From assembly GCA_013339765.2 (NCBI GenBank), contig CM023449.1, positions 205,245,422-205,309,421 on the forward strand: a stretch of DNA of 64,000 nucleotides. The letters are read 5' to 3'. A model generated the notes under the pieces. The model searched no databases, had not been told where the DNA came from, and saw only the letters and a program-made list of their open reading frames with translations. Within the stretch, counting starts at the first letter, position 1; each line of letters starts with the position of its first letter. Source of the DNA: Haemaphysalis longicornis. Taxonomy: Eukaryota; Arthropoda; Arachnida; Ixodida; Ixodidae. The position numbers and the translations under genes were made by a program. This document shows, one piece after another, positions 10,329 through 23,400 of the stretch.

Positions 10329-11829
10329 CATAGATTTCTCGATAGATGTGTTGGTTCGTATCCTGCGCCAAGCTTGCGATTCTTCGACGATGACGTCCTA
10401 TTTGGCACGGGGAAGGATGATGCGTGGTCGCGTGCTTTTTGTCAGCCGCGGCGTGACCTACCAAACTGTCATGTCCGGGTCTCAATGTGACGTGAACTGT
10501 CACCAGTGGGTACGCGGAAGAATGTTTTTCAAGCATTTGGGTATTCTGCCTGCAGGACCAAGTCCAAAGACCTTTCGAGAGTGCGCAATGATGCTTAGGC
10601 TGATATTTGGTAGTTATTATATGCGGGTCGCCGACCTACTTGGTGATCGCTAGAAGTGAGAGGTTGAGGGATGCCTTATATTCTGCCCTTTCATCCCGTG
10701 CAGGTAAATTTCTGGAACGGCAGGCGTGACTGAGTGCCTGAATAAGTGTTTTCATTTCGTTTTCTCTCTTTCTAGATTCTTTCTTGGTTAGGTGCATTAC
10801 AATGTGGTCCAGATAGGTAAAGATTTTCCATTTCTTGGTGATTACGAGATCTCTTCTGCCGCTCCTCTACAATACCTTGCCGATTATTTTTACGTGACCA
10901 CCCTCTCGGACGATATCCTGACCAATTTTTAGGGTGGTCTATATAAATTGTACGCGTGGTGCCGTCCATCGATCTTTTCCCGCACAGAGCTTGCACCGGT
11001 GACAGGGCCGCGAGAAACTTCAAAAGTACTCTGAAAATTCCCCTATCACACGCCCTGTGCCCGGTTTAATTTCTGATTGACAGATATCTTAGTTAGTTTG
11101 TGGCCTTAAAATCGGCCTTCCTTGCTTATTCAGAGCTTGGCGTTAATCTTTCGCCAGTCTTTCGCCAAGATTTCGCCCTTAGCCAGGTGACAAAATGGTG
11201 GCGCCGCATCAGTTCCTTTGGCAGAGCAGCTTTGGGGTGATGGAGTAAGCGGCCAGCTGCGGCCGGGTACCGTATCTGCCGAGGATGCGACTTCCGATAC
11301 GGTGTATGACACACCTTACTGCGCAGGCGCGCCCCCCCCTGAATACACGTATCGTTTTCTTTCGTCTCCATGCGCTGTAGTATTATTGTCCTCCTTCCCA
11401 CATTTCAGTTGCCGCGCTGCCATATTAGAGGTTTGGGTGAGCGCGCGTATTGATCTGGTTGGCAGCGGGGACGTACTTCCGTGGACGCTTGATGAACACG
11501 GCTGATAGTGGACGGCTAGAAGGCACGGGAAATCGAAAAATGAGCTATAATAACGCTGTTGCGTCAAAACGCACTGCTCTGATTGTGCAGAAAAATGACA
11601 CGGCGCTTCGCTCGACACTCACGATAACCCTCGAGTCCCTGTACCAAGCCACTCCGAGTGCGGCCCCCACATGGGCCGGTTAGTTCGAGGTGGCTGAGGG
11701 ACCTCGGTCCGGGGTTGTCTGCTCCTTGCTGCTGCCATCTGGCCCTCCGCTGCCACCGAGCTGTTCCGTCCAAATCACACCTACCGGACACGTTGGAGCA
11801 GTCTTTATACCAGACGAGGCAGTTGTGCG
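10329..11829. other. Unassigned sequence upstream of the RNase H retrotransposon
   Basis: Several overlapping open frames of 75-155 codons exist, but none has a motif I recognise. An imperfect inverted repeat around 11268-11307 (ACCGTATC ... GATACGGT) is the only structure seen. Part of this may be non-coding retrotransposon sequence. Confidence 0.4.
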
Positions 11830-13126
11830 CATGTTCCGGGCTTGATATGCAACACAGACGCGGCCGTGGAGAAGATATGTCTAACGTCGGAGCAGGTCCT
11901 CGGCATGCTCCGTCGCGTAGCAAAAAAAGAATCGGGGCATCAAGGAGAACGACGCGCTGCGCCTGGTTCAGGCCTTCGTGGTTACCAGAACCACTTACTC
12001 GGCTCCATATCTTGACCTAACCGGAACACAGAAGGCAAAACTAGACGTCATCTTGAGAAAAGCCACGAAGCAAGCCCTGGGAGTACCCGCGTACACGTCG
12101 ACCAAACGGCTGTACGAGATGGGGGTCCACAACACCGTGGACGAGCTCGTGGAGGCGCACCTCTCTAATCAGAGGGTGCGTCTCAGCGGATCCGAAGACG
12201 GACCGGTGCAAACGTCCGGCCGCGTCTTTGAACATTGGAGAGACAAGATCAATACAAAACTCCTCCCACGCAACATGGCGCCGGGGGAGGATGACGAGAG
12301 GAGAAAAGCGCGCGCTAAGGCTTTGGAAACGCGCTTGGAAGGCAACCCCAACGTCATGTACGTCGACGCCGCCCTGGTCAAGGGAAGCGACAAGGCCGCT
12401 TTGGCAGTAACAACAAGAGACAGGCTCGTCGCCGTGGCATCCACGAGGACAAGAAACGCAACAAACGCTGAAGAGGTGGCGATCGTATTGGCACTAATCC
12501 AACCCTGGGCGACGCACGTCGTAACAGACAGCAAGAAAGCCTACGCGAACTACCGCAGGGTGTTGATCTCCTCCGAGGCGGCACGCGTCCTCAAAAGACA
12601 CAAAACACCAGACAACGAGGTCGAACTGATTTGGACCCCCGCGCACTCCTCCCTAGTCGGCAACAACATCGCCGACTCTTACGCTTGAGACATGTCCCGC
12701 CGGGAGGTGGAGGAAGCGGGGGCCGACTCGCTGACATCAATCCCTACCTATAAAGATAGCATTACAATGTACAGGGAAAATAGACAAACTCTACCTGAGC
12801 CTCACCACTCCCTCACCCACAGGGACCAGACGATAATACGCGGCATACAGGCAGGGTCTCCGGCCCACCCAACACTACTACACAAGATGTATCCGCACCA
12901 ATACCCCGAGCTCTGTCCGTTCTGACAGACTAGCAAAGGAACGTTACAACACGTCATCCTAGAGTGCACTGCACTAAAGGCACCAATACCCGACACACCC
13001 TCCCCTTTCTCCCTTCCTCTTAATGAGCGATGGGAGATCCTTCCGCTCAGCCCCTCCGCAAACGTCCACGCGAGCCTAGCGGCCCGTGGGCGGGAGTCGC
13101 TAGCCCGGCACGGGGCCTGGGAATGA
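11830..13126 (+). pseudogene. Retrotransposon ORF2 C terminus with RNase H domain
   Basis: After a frame change near 11925, the long frame (to 12688) reads VTRTTYSAPYLDLTGTQKAK, typical of the post-RT linker in tick retrotransposons. The RNase H core follows: YVDAA (12360), TNAEEVAIVLAL (12460), VVTDSKKAY (12520) and ELIWTPAHSSLVGNNIAD (12625), holding the expected D, E and D residues. The final PGH signature has become PAH. A TGA at 12686-12688 replaces what is normally an Arg codon, and the frame continues as DMSRREVEEAGAD. A second TGA at about 12922 replaces a zinc-ligand cysteine. RNase H would remove RNA from the hybrid during insertion; this copy is dead. Confidence 0.85.
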
Positions 13127-13190
13127 GGCTTCGCTCCCGTTGGCGGCCCCCCCCCCCCCCTTTCGCATAATAAAGTTTGATCAATCAATC
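11830..13190 (+). mobile_element. 5'-truncated non-LTR retrotransposon (RNase H-bearing, I superfamily type)
   Basis: Only the end of ORF2 and the 3' tail remain. The coding relic (11830-13126) ends at TGA 13124, followed by poly(C), AATAAAGTTTG and a tail of ATCA repeats near 13170-13190. 5' truncation is usual for target-primed insertion. The RNase H domain places it in the I/R1/LOA-like lineages rather than CR1 or RTE. Confidence 0.85.
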
Positions 13191-13639
13191 ACTCAATCCC
13201 TTCTGTGCTCACTGTTTATCACGCAAACACGCACAGGGCACATCACGCGCAGGGGCCGACATCGCTATCTGCGTCGTTGCGCGCTCACTGCAGTGTCATC
13301 ACAACGCGCGGGGAACACCATACGTAGTAGCTGCGTCCCTACGAAGTATTCTGAACATCACCTGTTTACTTTTCGTGTAATTGAATAAAAATAGAAAGTC
13401 CTTGCGTTCACTTCTCGCGTGATATTGTTCCCCAAATTGCACTAGACATGGGGCGTAGCCGCCTTTATAAAGCAGGCTTTGCCTGGGGGCACGGAAATAT
13501 TGCTGTTGAATGCTCCCGTGCACACCAGTCGCATCAGGACACGCTGCCTCTGGCATTTCTCTTGCAGTTTTCAGTGTGATCTTGAATTAGACGCCTGTAA
13601 AACAAATATACGCACAAAAATCTATGGACCATAAAAGAA
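13191..13639. other. Unassigned spacer
   Basis: No gene or repeat family recognised. Confidence 0.4.
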
Positions 13640-13850
13640 ACAAAAATTAAGGCCGTTCCACTCAACGTGAAAGCTGTCGGAAGTTCAGAGCAGTGATTCG
13701 TCATAATGGGCTGTAGCGCCGTTATCCGCTCACTGCTACCACCCAATGCAATTCAAATTTCCCGCCTTCGCAGTGCTCGCGCGCCCCCTGCCTGAAACAG
13801 CGCCAGCGGGAGTTCTGTTCTATTTGTGCTTCTTTCTATTCTATCCATCT
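13640..13850 (-). repeat. Dispersed repeat, inverted relative to the copy at 23190-23440
   Basis: The stretch with CGTGAAAGCTGTCGGAAGT, GTTATCCGCTCACTGCTACC and GCCCCCTGCCTGAAACAGCG occurs again in reverse complement at 23190-23440, with only scattered differences. No terminal repeats or coding signal are obvious, so its class is unknown. The two copies lie on either side of most of SEC11. Confidence 0.75.
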
Positions 13851-13988
13851 AGATCACTTTAGTTGAATGCATAGAGTTTCATACTTTGAATGGGTACGTC
13901 GTCCATAACGTTTCAAACACTTCTGATTGCTTGCTTCACTATTCATACGTGAGGAACGAGTCAGTAGTATTAACTCTATATGAGGAAC

Positions 13989-14026
13989 CATAGAATTTCA
14001 TACTAATATTAGTATGAAACTCTATG
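13989..14026. repeat. Near-perfect palindrome with direct flanking repeat
   Basis: CATAGAATTTCATACTA and TAGTATGAAACTCTATG pair around a central ATAT. The word TGAGGAACC flanks both sides, and ATAGAGTTTCATACT also occurs alone near 13870. This may be the scar of a small foldback element upstream of SEC11. Confidence 0.7.
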
Positions 14027-14169
14027 TGAGGAACCTTGTGGCGCATATTTTAAGCTTTTTGCTCCTATTGCAACTATTTTCACTATTTCTACCTCACTGT
14101 TGATCATAAAGTTATTACTTTCCACCAGAATGCAATGTAAAGAAAATAAATGTGAGTTTTGGCGCGAAC

Positions 14170-14412
14170 AATTTCTCGTCTAGCAACAAACTTTTAGTTT
14201 TGCGTACTTCTGTTGTGTGGCGCCACCGTAGAGACCCGTTTTGTTTCTTTTTTGCCGGTTGTAATCAACGGGCCCCTTTCAACTGACGTGTACCGGTTAG
14301 GTGTGTGTGGCGGCAGTGACGCTCCTCGGTATTATTTGTACTGGAACCGCGTCTACGACGTAATTTTTTATATTTTTTCGGGTCGAACGACCCACAACAT
14401 CGTTAGCCAAAC
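14170..14412 (+). promoter_or_regulatory. Probable SEC11 5' untranslated and promoter region
   Basis: This is the stretch directly before the SEC11 start codon. It contains TATATTTTTTCGG about 40 bases upstream of the ATG, but I see no clear TATA-plus-initiator arrangement. The transcription start cannot be placed from the sequence alone. Confidence 0.3.
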
Positions 14413-14457
14413 ATGTTGGACATGCTAGATGACCTGAAACGCATGAATAAGCGGCAA
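14413..14457 (+). CDS. SEC11: SEC11 exon 1 (coding part)
   Basis: ATG at 14413 opens MLDMLDDLKRMNKRQ, matching the conserved N terminus of animal SEC11 (normally ...DDVRRMNKRQ). The donor GTAAGT follows directly at 14458. The length of 45 bases leaves phase 0. The start is chosen because the next methionine (residue 4) would shorten the conserved N terminus. Confidence 0.93.
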
Positions 14458-17400
14458 GTAAGTAAGCGGCCAACATACGCTCCTTCTTTCTACCTGGCTT
14501 GCAGTGCCAAAAGAACATATGTGCGCATTGAGCGGATACTGTTTAATTGCAGTTTGCACCTTTAAGTCGCTGAAGCGGGTTTTAAATCGCTGTTTTGTAC
14601 CTGGCCACGTTGGAGATAACGTATTCATCGACCGTAAACTAGACCGACAAACCACGAAGCGCTACGAAGCGCGGTATGTTTTGCTCAGGAAAGCTACGAA
14701 AAACAGCGACTCTACCACGGCAAGCAGCGCGCACCTTACTCTGAATTTAAACGCAGAAGCGTTGCTTTGCACTAGTACCTTCTTTTCAGTGCTCTGTTTT
14801 TTTCTTTGAAGTCTAGTTGCATCGCTCAACCTAAAGTCGTCTCTATAAGCACCTGCGGATTCAGTGCCGGTCAATTTATTCGCGAGCACAATTCTACGCT
14901 TTTGTTATTCCGGTGGGTGGACTGCAAAGCTCACAAATTCGTCTTTTGTGGACATCAAAATTGTGAAGCGATATGCCGGCGTTCGAGTGCGATACGCTTG
15001 CCATTTGAACACGTGTGCACGGCTGCGTATTTCGCCGACGGGTGCAGGCTGATTTCTCATTTCATCCTCCAGGGCGCAGTGATTTGGCTAGTATAGTACC
15101 CCGCGATATCGTTGCACGTAGCATCGTCCCATCTGTTGGCGCTGGCCTGGTTGTTGGGGAAAAGACAGATGCCTTGACCTTTCACCTTTCCTTGCAGCTT
15201 TTATACCAGGTGCTAAACTTTGGTATGATCGTGTCGTCTGCCCTGATGATCTGGAAGGGTCTGATGGTGGTCACTGGAAGCGGCAGCCCTATTGTGGTCG
15301 TGCTCAGGTAAACCACAAAACGAAAATCGTTAACTACTCATAGCTGTGACCCAATTTTAGCAACATTCTGCATTATTACCGGCGCCGCTTCTTCGATGCC
15401 CTCGGGCGTCGAAATAACCCCTTGCGAAGAGATTCTATTCTCCATTGTCAGCAAAACAATTGCTGCCTTGCACGTTCTACATCCATTCAGTGTTTCAAAA
15501 ATGGTGTTGCAAGAAGAATGATTGCCTGAATTACTGAATGAAGCATTAGTTTATCTGGGGTGTTTTTTTTACACTGTGCACAGACTATTTCACACTAAAC
15601 AAACACTAAGTCATAAAAGGAAGTGGCCCTGTATAGGCGGAGTAGTGTCGTGAATACAAATATGGCAGTGATGTAGCCAGAAATAATTTTCAGGGTGTGT
15701 TATATGCAACCATTAAAAAACCAAAAAATTCTGCACCAAAAGAATGTTTATTTTTCTATTTTAGTAATGAATAAGTGTTTGTTGTTTCGTTGACTAACAT
15801 CTGCACAAAAGTACAGGTACAGTGGTGAGCTCACTTGGGGTGAAGACGGGAGCGCGTGGCCACCGGTACTATCAGAGCAGCCCACCCTGGGATGCGGGAA
15901 GCAGCACACATGCGCTGTGTATGTCGAGCGAGGCTATGCTTTCAACGCGCACATTGCGTCATTGGAGCGTCCGAACGTTGTCTGGTAACTTTATCTTGCT
16001 TGTCGCGGTCGGTGGAGCAATCGGCCGCTGTACATATAAATGGAAACTGGAACCCGCAAGGAAAATGTTTCTGAGGAAGTGGTTATTCCTTTGTTACGTT
16101 GATGCAGTGCACTCGGTTCGTCACATTGCAACTCACCAGCTTGCTTCAAGCAGACTCAATTAAAAAAATGAGGCTCATTTTAACAGCACTTTATTGTCGA
16201 TAAGTGATTGCCATGGAAGGGACGCACTAGCACAATGGTTATCAGAAATAAATTGAGAGCTTAAGTCAGCTCGGTCACTACAACCTCAATTCAATTTATG
16301 GTGGAAACGCACCTTTGTGATGTTTATTAGGCATGTTCATACAAAGATCAAGGATTGAAGGTTCAAAGCGAGACACCATTAGCACACGATGTGCAACATA
16401 GCAGAACACGCGCAGCGCGATTTTGTTTTCAGCGCAGTGTGCGCGCTAAACCTGACACACACAGCACATGTGTGAGGCTTCGCGCAGTCCACGGTAAGCT
16501 ACTCTGATAGTACCGGCGGCCATGCGCTCCCGCGTCCTTTATAAGTGACGGTACTCTGAAGAACCATATTTATCTACAAACCAACACTCTACTTATTTCT
16601 GTTTTCGCGTTTTCATATATCGATGCAGTGTGTTAATAGCATGCCCCCCCCAAAAAAAAGGCCAAAACCAGGGGGAGGGGGAGATTCATTGCTCACAAAA
16701 TTTCGGGGGTGCTCCGACACCGAAACACACCCCTGTCCACGCCCCTGAAATATAGCACTCCCTGTAGCAGGTATTTTTTATTAACGCATAAAATGCCGGA
16801 ATGGTAGAAACAGGTATTGCCACCTCGTACATTTCTTTTGCACTACAATTTGTGACATTACAAATCACAACTGGTTAAACTGGATCGGTGAAGCTTGTTG
16901 AAGTGTTCCGTCTCGAAAACTGATTCAGGGGCTTGTAAGCATAAAAATTCCCCGCATTTCCCCGAGGGGAAGAATGTGAAAGTGCGAATGCACGAGTTGA
17001 ATTTGCGCGGTTCGGTAATGTACACGAAAGAGAGATCACACACACACACACAACTACAAAGAAAGAAAGATGCATTTATTCACAGACACCTATTTGTGTT
17101 GTCGTTGTACTTGATTGCTAGAGCGGATCTCAGCTTTGAAATTTCGTGTCAGTACTCCTTTAAGCAGGTGCATTAGCCCTTCTCACGCCCGATTCTTGGC
17201 CAATCCCCCACGTGGGTATGTGCCATGTCAGCGGCCAGGCAGCGCGCGCCCATCTCCCCCCGTTGCCAAGGAAGACGAGGAAATTCCTGGCCAATCCCCC
17301 ACGTGGGTATGTGCCATGTCAGCGGCCAGGCTGCGCGCGCCCATCTCCACGTGCGCGGACATCGCCGGTGGACGCAGGTTCAGGGTCGCTTAAGAAGTGC

Positions 17401-20400
17401 ATTGCACTTAAAAAAAATGTATGTGGCAACTTTTAGTGGTCATGCCCTTTTTAAAAGATACAAACCTTAGCTACCAAACACTCTAAAATACGATGCCTCA
17501 GTCCAGCGGTAGGCTTTGTTTCAGTGCCAATTTCATTGCAATGTTCTGTGTTGTGTACAAGCATACAAGCACAATCAAACAATGTAGGGATGGGTGTAGG
17601 TGAACGCGAGAGGTGATTGTATCTACTGGCCACTAGCGTATATATATAAAATAGCCAGTTGCACAAGCAGGTATTCTTGATTGATTGTAGGGTTTGACGT
17701 GCCGACGCAACGCAGGCGATGAGGAGCGTCGTAGTGGAGGGCTGCAGATTAATTTTGACCACCAGGGGATTTGTAACGTGCGCCGAAATCCTGTACACAT
17801 GGGCATTTTTGCCCTTCGCCTCCATCAGAAAAGCGGCCGCCACGGCCAGGAATTGAACCCACATCCTCGTGCTCAACAAGCAGGCTAATAATAGCGCAGT
17901 CAACTTGAAGTAACATGGTTGTCAACCTCTTCTATAAATGGCGCTTGTATTTTTAACACCTGCTTCTAGGTGGCACCACCTCCTGGGCATTCCTGGCTAA
18001 GCTATGCCACCAATAAAGAGCAGGGGCTTAGTTGCCTAATTTTGCTGTACACTGCTACCCAAAGGTGTCACTAAAAAGGCTTCCTCTGATTGGCTGCAAC
18101 GGAAGTGAAAGCCTATGGGAGCAAGCGTTCAGTAAGGTGGCAACGATTTAGTAGTCGGGCTAGGCCCGCTTTGGGTGCTTTTTGATGTGCTCTGAAGCGT
18201 CACGAAATAATGGAGGTAAACGCAGAGAGAAATGCAATCTATAATTATCTATTTTGCAGCAAACAAAGCATCATTTGATCGTTGAGCAAAAACCGGGAGA
18301 GCTACGAAACACATGATCATTAAGTTAAAACAAAAGTTATTCAGCTTGTAGTGTCCGTTTAACTGGAGAGGCCCGTTCAGCAGAAACAAAAGATGCTATA
18401 CTGCACCACCTCATGTAGTGTATCACTCTGCCAAAGCGCCGGACCCGTGACGTCAGTGCGCGTGCGTTTTGAAAGGGGTTTGCTATGAATGCGTGACATT
18501 GTCTGCCTTGTCTCACGCAGTTTGTTTGTCATCACTGGAGTCGTTTATAAGCATATTAAGTCCAAAAAATCACGGGAACGGCTCACGCCATGTTCAAAAT
18601 ATTCCCAGTAACGCCCTACTTGCGCCGCGCGGAGAAACATCTGGCTACGGTGATAAGGCACAGCGGCAACTTCCGGTGCCGTTCTTAAGTTGTCACCGAG
18701 TATACCTGTAAGGTGCAGGTTGGAACGACTGCAGAGGCCAGACCGAAGATTGTCAGTGTCTTCATGAAAAAAAGGCAAAAGTTCCACAAGCCATGGGTGC
18801 ATCTACATAAATGGCTTGGAAGTGATGACCTGACTTCAAAAATTTGCTGCCTTTTCTCGCGTGTCAGTAATGAAGGGCCATTGAACTAGCCAGCCTTGCG
18901 AAAGACAGCCTCCAGGGAATTTGTTACTAATGTCGATTTGGAAATAGAAGAGTACATACTTCACCTATACCGCCGGCCGAATTTCAGGGAACAATGACAC
19001 TATCTATAATTATAGCAACTCAGAATTGATATGGAAAGTAGTAAAAATGCTGTTGTCATCCAGTGCCCAGGGTCTTGGCATTTGAGAAAAGGTATGGCTA
19101 GTGTTGCCAGGGGGTGAGGGAGTCTATTTACAGAATTCAACACGCATGTATTTTGTAAAACCTGCATTGTTATTTCTTTTTACTGATGCAATGCATTCGT
19201 AGACGATGTATTACTCTACGCTACTCTCTGCGCATACGCTGCACTGAGCTTTTAGCGTCGCACATTGAAAAAAATTTTGCCAATGACCGGGATATAGGTC
19301 AAGGGGTGACTTTCCGGCAAACTTTGTAGTGAAAAATCACGACCTATATTCCGACTTGCAGTAATCCAGATCCCAGTAATCCAGATCCAGTAATCCAGAT
19401 CCAGACTTACAGTAATCCAGATACAGTAATCCAAATCCAGTACAGTTACAGATCCCTTGCAGGTGGTCGAAATTAATTCTGAGGAGCATTCCACCACCGC
19501 AAGCCTCAGAGTCCAGGTGTAGCTTTGGTGCATTAAAGCCCACAGTCAATCAGCTTATTTGCCAGCACTGCTTCAAACAAGCAGCCTTGTTGCTGTCGAT
19601 GAGCCCGTCACGCTTGTCAAAGAAGAGAGAGGACACTCGGTTGATGGCGTTCCTTTCCGTACAGTGGCAGCATGGAGCCGGCATTCCACCGGGGGGACCT
19701 GCTGTTCCTGACCAACTACAAGGAGGACCCAATCCGCGTAGGCGACATTGTGGTCTTCAAAGTGGAGGGACGTGACATCCCCATCGTCCACAGGGTGCTC
19801 AAGCTGCACGAGAAGTGAGCACTGCGTGCTTTTTCTCTTTTTTTTTTTTTTGTCACTGTAGTGAGTGTGAAAAGTGGACGACTTAAGAGTTTTCATTCTA
19901 GAGTACACGAAGTGAAAGAATAACGAGCCACTCTTCTCTGTGAAAGTGCACGAAATACACTTCACACACGATGTTGGAGAGTGCACAATTGTTTTTCATC
20001 GTTTGGTAATGGTAGTGACTGTTACTTTGTCATTGCCTAATGAAACTGGAAGGACTAGAGTTTGCTCCTAGGAGACAAACATGCGGCTGTTCATTTCCCT
20101 CTTCTACGAGCCTGCGTATTGGCAGCAGACATGAATTCTGTATCGTTTGACGACTTCACCGTGAACTGTGGCAAGTGAAAAATCATCTCAACAGTCAGTT
20201 GTTCTATTTTTGTTAAGAATGTTTCGATAAGCTGCAAGTTACGGAGAAAAACCACAAAGCTGTTTTCTGCAACCCTACCGGCTCCGTAGCCGGCCATGTT
20301 TCGACAGCAGATGGGAATCCTGTAACGTTTACAACTTCACTCTGTACTAGTTACGAAAAGTAAATGAAGCTCAGAATAAGGATATAGTCGTCTTAGCAGC

Positions 20401-23400
20401 TAGTTGTCGTATAATTTTTGTTGGGAAAGTTCTGATAAAAGGAGAGTGACAGCTGTTTCCTGAGGAGCATTCATGACGAAGCTGGCTTTGCCGCGGGGTA
20501 TTTCTTGGCTTCACAGAACAAAAATGCATGGAACCCTAGCAATACGCAGCTTCGGTGTAAAAAGCGGAAAAAAATGCTGCACGAGTGACTTGACAATGGC
20601 CTTTGCTCCCCTTCTCTGGTCAATGGTTTTTAATGCGAAGGCACTTGATGCATTGCATTTAGCGGGAAAACTAAATTCTCATTCGCGTGTAAATTCTGTC
20701 AAGTTTGCACGTCCTGTTGTGTGGCTGTATGTACCAGGGGTTCATTTTCCACGAGCGTAAAATTGTAGTTTTCTGGTGTGTTTTCTTCATGTTCGGTGCT
20801 GATTGTCACTTTAAAGGAGCCATGAAGAGAAAACAAAAGTTTGTTTTATTCGAAAGGTTAGGTGTTTCATAGTACCCCAAGCGCTTTCCCGGAAGCAAAT
20901 GATGCTTTATTCACTGAGAAATGAGGCAATTTAAGTCAAAATTTTAAATCTCCCGCTAAAATTGCACATTTGGTGACGTGAACAATGGCGTCATACGAGC
21001 CTTTCCATGAAACAGATACTTAGTATGTCGACTCCATATAGCACCCACACGCGGGCAACTCGTGCCAAAACCGAGACGGCGGCCATTTTAAAAATACTAG
21101 TAAAACCTAGTGCACCCGCAGCCCTAGTCATGGAATCGCCTGATCCGGAGAACGAAACTCTCGCCGAGGAGCTAGGGCTTGCATTTAACAACCTCACACC
21201 ACTTGAACGCTCAATGCTTCTAAGTGCACGAGCGGCAGGAGTTGTTGGATACGCGGTGGACGGGAAAGCGACCATTCCGCGATAGCCACAACAGATGAAC
21301 GCGCTGCTGTCGGCACCGCTGCCTCGTCAGCCCCGTCGCGACGGACGAATACAGACTGGTACGTATGTGCCGTATTTTTATTACGGTTAATAATATTTCA
21401 ATATCAGTAGCAGTATTGCTTATGCCAGTTGGCCGGTGTCGTGTATGGAAAGCCGTTCGCGCGAGCTCTCTGCTCCGACCAGAAAGATACGAGCGTCAAT
21501 GCGCGCTGTGTACGGCATTTTTTCCCCCCAAGGTCAGAGTGCTTACGGCGATTTGACGAAGTCGGCGACGAGCGCCAGCATGTCCCAGGAGTGAGCTAAC
21601 GTAAGCGTCCCTGCCGTAATCACTTCGTCGGAAATTAAGCGAGCACACTCGTACTTCCTTTAGCTCCCTTTCTTCTCCGTTTGCAAAGTTCACAAAACAT
21701 AGCCACTTGCTTCGCCGCGGTTCTTCGTTTGGCAGCACATGAAAGGAGATCTCTTCACCGGCGGGGATGTCGCACTCCCTCGACGATTTTCCCGTACTAC
21801 ATGGGCATTTCAAAACGTAGCAACGAAATTTCATTGTAAAGTACTCGAACAGACTGAAGTTTTCAGTGGTTGTAAACTGGAAACGAGCTCCTAACAATAG
21901 CAGCAAGCCAACACCATTCCGAAACTGCGACGACTGTCACTATCTCGTCGCTGCTTGCTGTTCCTTACTCCCCTCGTTTCTATTTTTACCTTTGCTGGTT
22001 GGCGATATGACGGCAAACCTCCTGTGAAGGGATTACGATACCAAGCAAGGTCGCGGCTGTGCGTGCTGGGACGGTTCGTTGGCACCGAAGAGCCTCGAAC
22101 CCGAATATTCGTCTGCGCGACGGTGGCGACGGCGAGATGTCGAGTTCGGCTGGCGGTAGTTTCGTACGCATTGGCGCACACGCTTGCGTGTTTATTCGGA
22201 ACTTAAGCCGTTTACTCCACCGTTCTTAGTGTCATAAAAGGAATGTGCAGTATGTTTAACGGGCATATAGCTCGCTATGCAAACTGTAAGCCCTGCCTAA
22301 CATGCGTTTGCTTTTGCCGGCCTCCGCCAATCGCAGAGCGTTCTCGAGTGACATCATAGGTTTTGTTGTGGAAAATGAGCTGGTGGGTCGCATGGTCATT
22401 TCCTTTTTTCCTAATTATGTAGCTTATTTGAGCGAAGTTTGCGTTATAAGTGGTGTCGTTATGGTTCTAATGTGGCAACCTTTCGAATGAACCAAACTTG
22501 TGTTTTCTCTTCATGGCTCCTTTAAATGAAGAACGGTGACACCACCCCCCCTTGCTTGAAAAACGTGTTTTGCTTTCCTTCATGCAAACAGTGTCAATGA
22601 AGAACGTCATTTGGGAGATGGATGCTTTGCAGCATTGTGGGTATTTGAGTGCACCACATCAGGTTCCCATTGCCTGCCACCTTTACAAACACGGGCATAT
22701 GAGGAACTTTGCTGCGTGTCCCCTTTAAGCAAGCTGACAGCAGCCTCGTGAGAGGCAGACTGGTTGGCACAGCACAGCAAAAGGGGGCATGCATAAGTTG
22801 GTAAAAAGCCCTTAAAAATGGGCAGCTGAAAAAAAAAAGGCATTTTAAATTCACGGGTGGATTTTAAGTGCAGAGCACTTTAGGGGCTCACCTTGTCGTC
22901 GTAGCTCGCTGCAACGGTCGATGTCAAATGGCTGCCGGAATCAGGTGGTGCCGCGAGATTACGGTACCAAGTAGAGCCCGGTGTTCCGATGTAGGGCGTC
23001 CCGCAGAGGCTTCGAAAACCAAGTGGTTTAAATAGTCATAAACGTTCGAAACTCGTGAAATGCTGGCACTTGTCATACATCTCCCCGTTGTTTAGCGCAA
23101 ACAAAGCTGCAGGTGCATTTGAGGCAAAATATACGTAATTAACTGGCAGCACCCGTGTCCCTTTAGTTAGGAACGCTCGTTAAGTTGATTCTTACGATAG
23201 TAAGCAAAAATAAGTGGCAGTGCAATGCCGGCACGTGTGGGAGGAAAAGCAAGCACAAGAAGAACAGAACTCCCGCTGGTGCAGTTTCAGGCAGGGGGCG
23301 CGCGAGCACTGCGAAGGCGGGAAATTTGAATTGCATGAGGTGGTAGCAGTGAGCGGATAACGGCGCCACAGCCCATTGTGGCGAATCACTGCTCTGCACT

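Noticed and set aside
10186..10653. 155-codon open frame starting within the Ruka SINE
   Set aside because: It begins inside a non-coding SINE and continues into unassigned sequence; no motif.
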